Shown here: in pieces, positions 1 to 4,344 of the stretch
How the letters are laid out: each line of letters starts with the position of its first letter
How positions within the stretch are numbered: position 1 is the stretch's first letter
Origin: an uncultured Tissierellia bacterium
GTDB taxonomy: Bacteria > Bacillota > Clostridia > Tissierellales > Peptoniphilaceae
DNA length: 7,345 nt
Direction of reading: 5' to 3'
Assembly: GCA_947278105.1 (NCBI GenBank)
Contig: CAMYOR010000047.1
Coordinates: 1 to 7,345, forward strand
Program-made: the position numbers and the translations under genes
Notes under the pieces: model-generated
Told to the model about the DNA's origin: nothing
What the model saw: only the letters and a program-made list of their open reading frames with translations
Database searches by the model: none

Positions 1-20
1 GCCCTCTCCTTGTTAAGAAA

Positions 21-65
21 AAAAATACATGGGAAATTGCCATTGGCAATTTCCCATGTATTTTT
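21..65. terminator. Long perfect hairpin, probable bidirectional terminator
   Basis: Positions 21-41 are the exact reverse complement of 45-65, giving a 21-bp stem with the 3-nt loop ATT (or 20 bp with a 5-nt loop). The left arm starts with an A-run that extends back to 18 and the right arm ends in TTTTT, so the element reads as an intrinsic terminator on either strand. It probably ends a gene lying left of the window. The stem is longer than most intrinsic terminators, so a processed RNA or a mobile palindromic element is also possible. Confidence 0.6.
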
Positions 66-67
66 GA

Positions 68-435
68 CGAGGCAAAGATCAAAAACTAAAATTTGCTCGA
101 GAGGAAGTAGAGGCAAAAAGTCAAATTCAAATTTTGCTCGAGAAGGGGGAGAGGCAAGGGAAAAATGATAAAAATTGCCTCTACAAAAAAGTAGAGGCAA
201 AAACCGAGAACTCATCCGCACCTCTAATCTCAAGAGAGAGGATTAGAGTCAGAAATTTGATATACAATTTAGCCTCGATTGCAACAAGAAAAAATCAGGG
301 AAAAAAGCTGAATTTTGGAGAGGCAAAAAGCTAAAGTTCGCATACGACTCTGCCTCCTCTCGAGCAAAAATTGAAAATCACATTTTGCCTCTACTACGCC
401 TCGAGCAAAAATGAAAAACGCCATTTCGCCTCTAC
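68..435. repeat. Degenerate ~41-bp repeat array in two inverted halves
   Basis: Two short motifs alternate here: A = TTTGCTCGAG and B = GTAGAGGCAAAA. The left half carries A at 92-101 and 133-142 and B-like copies at 107-119 and 149-158, with a further GAGGCAAA at 69. The right half carries the reverse complements: A' at 359-370 and 400-411, and B' at 383-394 and 424-435. In both halves the spacing between like motifs is 41-42 bp, with 5 bp between A and B and 12-13 bp between B and the next A. A lone B copy lies at 318-329. The array is A/T-rich and non-coding. Its function is unknown; it could be a protein-binding array or a species-specific intergenic repeat. Confidence 0.6.
175..200. repeat. 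Inverted pair of the B motif (hairpin)
   Basis: TTGCCTCTAC (175-184) and GTAGAGGCAA (191-200) are perfect inverted copies separated by six A residues. They form a 10-bp stem-loop inside the surrounding repeat array. It marks the point where a plus-oriented B motif meets a minus-oriented one. A second, independent 8-bp inverted repeat follows at 222-229/241-248 (CTCTAATC/GATTAGAG). Confidence 0.5.
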
Positions 436-490
436 ACTCGTGGGCCGCAACGCACGCAACAGCAAGGCAAAACGCAGTTTTTCAGAGGTA

Positions 491-540
491 GCCCGCCTCC
501 GGCCCCGCCCTCGGGGCCGGAGGCGGGCGGCTAAAACCGG
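491..540. repeat. GC-rich palindromic repeat, copy 1
   Basis: Positions 491-506 are the perfect reverse complement of 513-528 (16-bp stem, 6-nt loop). The hairpin is followed by GGCTAAAACCGG. A related sequence at 7297-7345 has the same start (GCCCGCCTCC), a similar GC-rich core and the same tail (GGGTAAAACCG) in the same orientation. Two copies in 7 kb, both intergenic, indicate a dispersed repeat family. Neither copy is followed by a T-run, so a simple terminator role is less likely. Confidence 0.55.
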
Positions 541-629
541 GGCTGACCCCAAAGTCCTGGCCGTCCGCAGCTCTTGTCAATATCTCGGTATTTTCCCATG
601 GGTTTGAGGGGCTTTTGGGTCAGCCCCTC
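539..629. other. Mutually exclusive inverted repeats, possible structured RNA
   Basis: GGGGCTGACCC (539-549) is a perfect 11-bp complement of GGGTCAGCCCC (617-627). The latter also overlaps the right arm of a local 8-bp hairpin, GAGGGGCT (606-613) with AGCCCCTC (622-629). The two pairings cannot form together, a layout seen in attenuators and riboswitch-like leaders. No gene follows on the plus strand, and there is no clear T-run after the local hairpin, so this is only a structural observation. Confidence 0.3.
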
Positions 630-698
630 TGTTTCCAGGAGGTGCCGCCCGTGGGCGGCGTTTCCCCGGCTCGGCCCCTCGCCGCGGCCTTGCATAGC

Positions 699-712
699 GT
701 TAAATATTTAAC
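699..712. other. 14-bp A/T-rich perfect palindrome
   Basis: GTTAAATATTTAAC is a perfect dyad in the only A/T-rich island of an otherwise very GC-rich stretch. It could be an operator-like protein-binding site. No adjacent gene or convincing promoter supports that role. Confidence 0.25.
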
Positions 713-770
713 AATCATTTACGCCCTACATTCCCCAGGGCCTCGCCGGGCTCCCTGCGATACCAACCCC

Positions 771-791
771 GTCCCGGCCTGCGGCCGGGAC
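771..791. repeat. Duplicated GTCCCGGCC hairpin, copy 1
   Basis: GTCCCGGCC, loop TGC and GGCCGGGAC form a perfect 9-bp stem. The same 24 bases (769-792) recur exactly at 942-965. Each copy is followed on the plus strand by a T/C-rich run (CCTTATTTTC here), so it may act as a weak plus-strand terminator. The exact duplication suggests a repeat element. Confidence 0.5.
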
Positions 792-888
792 TCCTTATTT
801 TCACCTCGCCGGCCGGCCCGCCCTTCCGCCATTGGCGGTAAAAAACTTAGCTCACCGGCCCGTACTCTCGCCTCCCCTTGCGCCGCCG

Positions 889-911
889 AGCCCGCGCCAG
901 TGGCGCGGGCT
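889..911. repeat. GC-rich 10-bp hairpin
   Basis: AGCCCGCGCC and GGCGCGGGCT flank the loop AGT and pair perfectly over 10 bp. It belongs to the cluster of short-loop hairpins downstream of mscL. It has no U-tract in either direction. Confidence 0.4.
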
Positions 912-943
912 GGGCTCTAACGCAGGCCGGCTCGCCCTTGTCC

Positions 944-964
944 GTCCCGGCCTGCGGCCGGGAC
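944..964. repeat. Duplicated GTCCCGGCC hairpin, copy 2
   Basis: This is an exact copy of the hairpin at 771-791, lying 13 bp beyond the mscL stop codon. On the minus strand, the direction of mscL, no U-tract follows the stem. It could therefore protect the mscL transcript end or act as a factor-dependent stop rather than a canonical intrinsic terminator. On the plus strand it is followed by TTCTCTTTTCC. Confidence 0.5.
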
Positions 965-976
965 TTCTCTTTTCCT

Positions 977-1369
977 CTACCTTCCCCCAAGCTCGCTCGT
1001 GCAATGGGGGCAGCGCGTCGCCTCCACCGGAATTTCCGACTTGCAGAAGGGGCAGACCTTCGTTGCCGGAGGAGCCGGCTCCTTCTTGCGCAGGTGGTTA
1101 GCGGTCCGGACCAGGAGGAACATGATATAGGCGATTATAAGGAAAGAGAGAACGGCGTTGATAAAATTTCCCACCATAAAATGAATGGGGCCCGCCTTGA
1201 GCACCCAGTCCTTAAAATCAACGCCCCCCAAAAAGACATTCAAAAGGGGAGTGACGATATCTGCCACCAGCGAATCAATGATGGCCTTAAAAGCCGCGCC
1301 CATGACAAAGCCGACGGCCATATCCAGCACGCTGCCGTGGGCAATAAAATCCTTAAATTCCTTAATCAT
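977..1369 (-). CDS. mscL: Large-conductance mechanosensitive channel MscL with C-terminal zinc ribbon
   Basis: This 130-residue protein forms the homopentameric membrane channel that opens under high membrane tension to release solutes on hypo-osmotic shock. The N-terminus (MIKEFKDFIAHGSVLDMAVG) is the classic MscL amphipathic helix and start of TM1. TM1 spans about 14-46, followed by a short periplasmic loop with GGVDFKDW near 48-55. TM2 spans about 68-90. The usual cytoplasmic C-terminal helix is replaced by a CPFC...CPHC ribbon (Cys106, 109, 120, 123), a variant I recall from other bacterial MscL proteins. ATG at 1369 is chosen because AGAGGAG lies 6 bp upstream and the family starts with M-x-KEFK. 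An in-frame TTG at 1405 behind GGAGG would add 12 residues but fits the family less well. The gene lies 224 bp after the TOPRIM gene on the same strand. I found no convincing promoter of its own, so read-through is possible. Confidence 0.95.
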   Translation of the reverse strand: MIKEFKDFIAHGSVLDMAVGFVMGAAFKAIIDSLVADIVTPLLNVFLGGVDFKDWVLKAGPIHFMVGNFINAVLSFLIIAYIMFLLVRTANHLRKKEPAPPATKVCPFCKSEIPVEATRCPHCTSELGGR

Positions 1370-1423
1370 AATAGCTCCTCTTCTATCCAATAAAATATCA
1401 ATCAATCTTCCTCCGGGGACCAT

Positions 1424-1478
1424 GCCAAGGGCCCCGGCCCTGCGAAGCCCCCTCGCCGCCAAGGGCCCCGGCCCTGCG
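1424..1478. repeat. 21-bp direct repeat, 34-bp period, upstream of mscL
   Basis: The 21 bases at 1424-1444 recur exactly at 1458-1478. Each contains AGGGCCCCGGCCCT, itself an inverted repeat (AGGGCC/GGCCCT), and each is followed by an AAGCCCC element. The 1370-1593 gap that holds it is GC-rich and has no gene. It contains no clear minus-strand terminator with a U-tract, so transcripts of the TOPRIM gene might continue into mscL. Confidence 0.5.
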
Positions 1479-1593
1479 CCCGCAAGCCCCGCCGGCGGCC
1501 GTCCGGCCCAAAACCGGCCCCGTCATTTGCCAGGGCCTTGAATCCTCAGCAAACCGAGGCCGGCGGCCGCCCAGCCATTTCGACCCTCTATTC

Positions 1594-2316
1594 TTACCCC
1601 TGATTCGGCCCAAGCTCACTCGGAAACTCGATCAGCGGCTCAAGAGAAAGCCCGTAGTTGGTAAATCGCCCGAGAGAATGGCCCGCCTGCTCAATAAAAG
1701 CCCAAGAATCCTGGTAGGGACCGTCAACGGAAAAAGAAGACCCTGCCATAAAATGCAGAAAATCCTGGAGATGGTCCTTATATTTCATCGCAAAATGAAA
1801 GGCAAACTTCTCCTTTTCCCGGTTGGAACAGTTGATCTTGTCCACCAGGACGTGCTCCAAATTCGTGGACATATAGTAAAGCTGATAGGGGATAGTCTCC
1901 CAAATCCAACGAACCTCCCTGAGCTGATTGACATTCTCCGTCTTTCGCTCATTTCGGGCCTCAATCTGGTCCGGGTAAGCCGTCAGAATCTCCTCCTCCG
2001 TATAGAAAATCTTCCGATGCTTTTCCGAAAACCGCACCATGGAAGGGGGGACGAAGGCCCCGTCCGTGTCAATCAGATGAATCATCTCCTGAAAATCCTG
2101 CTTCTTTAGCCCATACGCGCGGGCAAAGGCTTTGACCTCCGCCGTAATCAGAGAAACGATATTGGAAGGAAAGGTCTTGTTGCTGGCCGTGATATCCCCG
2201 CCCATCACATGGACATGGACAATGGCGTCGGGATAGAGCCGGCTCAAAATGACCCCCAGAGCCGTCTCCTCCGACCTTCCCTCGACCATGACAAAAAGGA
2301 TTTTTTTACGCTTCAT
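1594..2316 (-). CDS. TOPRIM-fold protein, putative nuclease partner of the upstream ATPase
   Basis: I recognise no named family with certainty in this 240-residue protein. The N-terminus reads KKILFVMVEGRSEE: a hydrophobic strand followed by a glutamate-glycine (E12-G13). Residues 79-86 read IHLIDTDG, a second hydrophobic strand ending in D-x-D (D83, D85). This Glu plus DxD arrangement is the metal-binding signature of TOPRIM domains (OLD, AriB, RloB-like, topoisomerases). The C-terminal half (about 135-240) is rich in aromatic residues (YQLYYMSTNLEH; SWAFIEQ...SLGRFTNYGL) and is probably helical. There is no signal peptide, so it is cytoplasmic. Start: GGAGG abuts ATG 2322 with no spacer but lies 6 bp before ATG 2316, so 2316 is preferred. 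It overlaps the ATPase stop by 11 bp in another frame, implying translational coupling. I infer a metal-dependent nuclease effector; nuclease activity on DNA or tRNA is untested. Confidence 0.75.
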   Translation of the reverse strand: MKRKKILFVMVEGRSEETALGVILSRLYPDAIVHVHVMGGDITASNKTFPSNIVSLITAEVKAFARAYGLKKQDFQEMIHLIDTDGAFVPPSMVRFSEKHRKIFYTEEEILTAYPDQIEARNERKTENVNQLREVRWIWETIPYQLYYMSTNLEHVLVDKINCSNREKEKFAFHFAMKYKDHLQDFLHFMAGSSFSVDGPYQDSWAFIEQAGHSLGRFTNYGLSLEPLIEFPSELGPNQG

Positions 2317-4027
2317 GGCCATCCTCCGAATCCCTCTCTAAGCCATCCCCCTCCGGGGCCGCCTCCGGGTCATGTTCCGAAAAATGGTTGGCCGCCGCCC
2401 GAAGAGCCAGGGCAATCTCCGGATTATGGGTCGAACGGTAAAGCTCTTCTCCTTGACCCCCAAGGAGGATATTTCGATAGTAAAAGTCCCGGAGATTTTT
2501 CGCATCCTTGGGCGTCCGGAAGCGAATATAAGCATTGGAAGGATTGGTCGTTGAAAAAGCCACAAACTGGGGATTGAGAATTTCCAGGGGGCGGAGGTTA
2601 TGGGAAGTGAAAATCAGCTGACCATAGCCATGGCGGGCGATAATCTTCAAAATTTCCCCCAGAAGATATTCGAAAATGCCCGAATCCAGCTCATCAATGG
2701 CAACGGTCACCGAAGGCTCATTATAGACCAGGATCAGGAGCTGGAGGATGGAGATGATCTTCCGGTTGCCCTGGGACTCGTATTTGAGGGGAATCACCAG
2801 GTCGTCCCGCCGGGCCATCAGCTGGATAGGGGTCCCCAGTCTTCCATCCATCATCCGCTGGCTGCCCAGCTTTTCATATTCCAGGCTCATCCCCGGAATG
2901 AGAGTTGGCAGGACCGCATTAATAGAGGAAAGGGCCCGATCGAGCCCCGGCAGGAGGTCTTCGGGGACCATGCCGGAGAAGTCAAAGGGGAGGGAGATCA
3001 TCAAAAGCGAATCCTCCAGCCCTTCGATGGCCTTCGCTCCCTCGGAAGCTTCCGCCGACACCGCCAGGTCCCGACCTTCCGCCGGGGCCCCGGCCGCCGC
3101 CTTCGAAGCCGCCCCGTCCCCGGCCAGGTCCTCCTTCCTTACAAGGGGTTGGACCAGAGAGAGGGTATCCCTCTGCCGGGAGTTCAAGACGAAAAAGCTC
3201 AGGTTGCCGAAGCGGACCAAAGACCGGAGGGCCCGCCAATAAATGGAGAGATTAGAGTCAAGCTCTTTTGCATGACTTGCGGCCCGCCTTTCAATCGCTT
3301 TGAGCAGGGGCCAGGAAAAAAGGAAGGACCGGCTTTCCTTTCGGGCCAGGATCTTTTCCATCCGGAGATTTTCAAGGTTTTCCTTGGAAGGGCCAATCAG
3401 AAGACGGTACTTTGCCAGGGGAAGAAAGAGGGAAGAAGTGTCCGTGTCAATAATTTTTTCTTTACGGAACCGGCGAATCAATTCATCCGGAAACCTCCCC
3501 GGAGAAAAGGCCTCACAGGAATGGGGGTCTCCTTCTTCCAGCCAGTCGGGGGGAGAAGCCTCCTCCTTTTCCGGCAGGCCCTGGTAGGAGAGGGAAAGGG
3601 ATTCCCGAAGGATCACCGGCCGCCACTGGTCCTGGCGGGATTCCCAGGACTTTTTGCTTTCAAGGACCGGCATATTCATATTGCCCCCAGGCTCCTTTTC
3701 CTCCCGGCCCAGGGAAAAGCTGTAATAGACCCGGTACTTTTCATAGGCATTGCGGAGGGAAAAGCAGAAGCGAAAGCGCGCCTCTTCGGCGCCCAGGTTG
3801 ATTAGCCCTCCCCAAAAGGAAGGCACCGGCTTTCCGGTCAGGGCATATTTTAAAAGAGAGAGGGCATCAATCAGCGTGGTCTTCCCGGACCCGTTTTGCC
3901 CATAGAGGCCGAGAATGGAGGACTGGTAGAGGCCCCGGTCATAAGAATGGAAGCTGAGGGACCCGGCTTTCACGCTTTTAAAATTTTCCACCCGGATTTC
4001 CGTAATCCGGCAGCTGGTCTTGGACAT
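2306..4027 (-). CDS. ABC/SMC-like AAA family ATPase of the OLD/RloA type
   Basis: This 573-residue cytoplasmic ATPase begins IRVENFKSVK (11-20), the usual first strand of AAA_15/OLD-type ATPases. Walker A is GQNGSGKT (43-50). An ABC-like signature, ESQGNRK (417-423), precedes Walker B VTVAIDELDSG (440-450, D445/E446). The switch histidine is in IFTSHN (472-477). The roughly 360 residues between Walker A and the signature are probably a helical dimerisation or specificity insertion. They include a low-complexity Ala/Gly/Glu stretch at 302-337. The C-terminus (551-573) is acidic. No TOPRIM domain is fused; it lies in the next, overlapping gene, as in two-component OLD-like systems. ATG 4027 follows AAGGAGG at good spacing; an upstream in-frame ATG at 4120 has no such site. 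COG1106-like proteins of this kind are, from memory, widespread in Clostridia, and a role in phage defence is inferred from the gene pairing. Confidence 0.85.
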   Translation of the reverse strand: MSKTSCRITEIRVENFKSVKAGSLSFHSYDRGLYQSSILGLYGQNGSGKTTLIDALSLLKYALTGKPVPSFWGGLINLGAEEARFRFCFSLRNAYEKYRVYYSFSLGREEKEPGGNMNMPVLESKKSWESRQDQWRPVILRESLSLSYQGLPEKEEASPPDWLEEGDPHSCEAFSPGRFPDELIRRFRKEKIIDTDTSSLFLPLAKYRLLIGPSKENLENLRMEKILARKESRSFLFSWPLLKAIERRAASHAKELDSNLSIYWRALRSLVRFGNLSFFVLNSRQRDTLSLVQPLVRKEDLAGDGAASKAAAGAPAEGRDLAVSAEASEGAKAIEGLEDSLLMISLPFDFSGMVPEDLLPGLDRALSSINAVLPTLIPGMSLEYEKLGSQRMMDGRLGTPIQLMARRDDLVIPLKYESQGNRKIISILQLLILVYNEPSVTVAIDELDSGIFEYLLGEILKIIARHGYGQLIFTSHNLRPLEILNPQFVAFSTTNPSNAYIRFRTPKDAKNLRDFYYRNILLGGQGEELYRSTHNPEIALALRAAANHFSEHDPEAAPEGDGLERDSEDGHEA

Positions 4028-4137
4028 TTTTTCCTCCTTCTTTGTTCGGAGCGTATTATTCGAGGCGGGGTCTGGAAATGGCCGCAGAAATGGTTTAAAA
4101 TATGATGAATATGGACCCATTTGGCATCCTTATTTTT

Positions 4138-4165
4138 ATTTTATCTTATATCAATATTTTGTGAA
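4138..4165 (-). promoter_or_regulatory. Possible promoter for the ATPase-TOPRIM operon
   Basis: Read on the minus strand, TTCACA (4165-4160) and TAAAAT (4143-4138) are separated by 16 bp within the only strongly A/T-rich part of the intergenic region. The transcript would start about 100 nt before the ATPase ATG. The match is moderate, and other A/T-rich hexamers lie nearby. Confidence 0.3.
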
Positions 4166-4255
4166 ATGGATGAAGCAGGCAAAGGCTGGGACCCGTTTCC
4201 TTATCCACCCTCCGCCGCATGGCGGGAGGGGAGGCTCTTTTTCCTCCGTCCATAG

Positions 4256-4294
4256 GCGGGTTCGACCGTTCAAAAGCGGGTTCCACCGCCAAAA
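4256..4294. repeat. Tandem 20-bp repeat in the hppA leader
   Basis: GCGGGTTCGACCGTTCAAAA (4256-4275) is followed directly by GCGGGTTCCACCGCCAAAA (4276-4294), with a partial third start, GCGAGG. GGCGG at 4255 can also pair with CCGCC at 4286-4290. The pair lies about 50 nt before the hppA start codon. Its role is unknown. Confidence 0.5.
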
Positions 4295-4344
4295 GCGAGG
4301 GAAAGGGAGGGGACCGGCCACCATGAACACCTAGGAGGTGGTGT

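Larger units (their letters stand above)
436..976. other. GC-rich intergenic region with many hairpins, no gene
   Basis: No open frame here has a ribosome binding site or a natural protein composition. The frames translate to Pro/Arg/Ala-rich text typical of GC-rich non-coding DNA. The region instead holds a series of near-perfect short-loop hairpins: 491-528, 606-629, 644-659, 771-791, 826-838, 889-911 and 944-964. One A/T island near 695-720 interrupts them. The density of palindromes with 2-4 nt loops resembles REP/PU-type or other dispersed palindromic elements. I see no promoter I would defend. Confidence 0.5.
4028..4344. other. Divergent intergenic region, hppA leader
   Basis: The ATPase-proximal half (about 4090-4165) is A/T-rich and probably holds promoters for both directions. 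On the plus strand TTGGCA (4121-4126) has no well-spaced -10 partner, so the hppA start site is unclear. The hppA-proximal half is GC-rich. It carries a bulged hairpin at 4208-4230 followed by TTTTT at 4238-4242, which could act as an attenuator in the hppA leader. The repeat at 4256-4294 follows. The last part is GGGAGGGG and a three-codon ORF (ATG AAC ACC TAG, 4323-4334) whose stop overlaps the hppA ribosome binding site. Confidence 0.4.

Noticed and set aside
134..334. 66-codon frame in the A/T-rich array
   Set aside because: It starts at a TTG inside a repeat motif and is built from repeat copies; no ribosome binding site is visible.
68..435. CRISPR array
   Set aside because: The conserved motifs are only about 10-12 bp and degenerate, they reverse orientation in mid-array, and no cas gene is present.
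371..1393. Several overlapping plus-strand open frames of 78-171 codons
   Set aside because: They run through hairpin repeats or antisense to mscL, have Pro/Arg/Ala-rich compositions and lack ribosome binding sites.
1370..1462. Longer MscL starting at ATG 1462
   Set aside because: The extra N-terminal residues are unlike the family and fall in a direct repeat; ATG 1369 has a good ribosome binding site and the canonical MscL start.
2317..2322. Upstream ATG 2322 as the TOPRIM protein start
   Set aside because: GGAGG touches this ATG with no spacer, while it sits at the ideal 6 bp from ATG 2316.
2600..3805. 401-codon open frame on the plus strand
   Set aside because: It is antisense to the ATPase, whose motifs are unmistakable. 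The translation is Arg/Gly/Pro-rich and no ribosome binding site precedes it.
1594..4027. Naming the pair PARIS, Gabija or RloAB outright
   Set aside because: Gabija needs a fused ATPase-TOPRIM GajA plus a helicase, which is absent. Sizes and motifs do not allow a firm match to PARIS or RloAB without a profile search.
4020..4334. 104-codon frame upstream of hppA
   Set aside because: It overlaps the ATPase start region and the promoter region, has no ribosome binding site and gives low-quality protein text. Only its last three codons, with a nearby GGGAGGGG, were kept as a leader curiosity.
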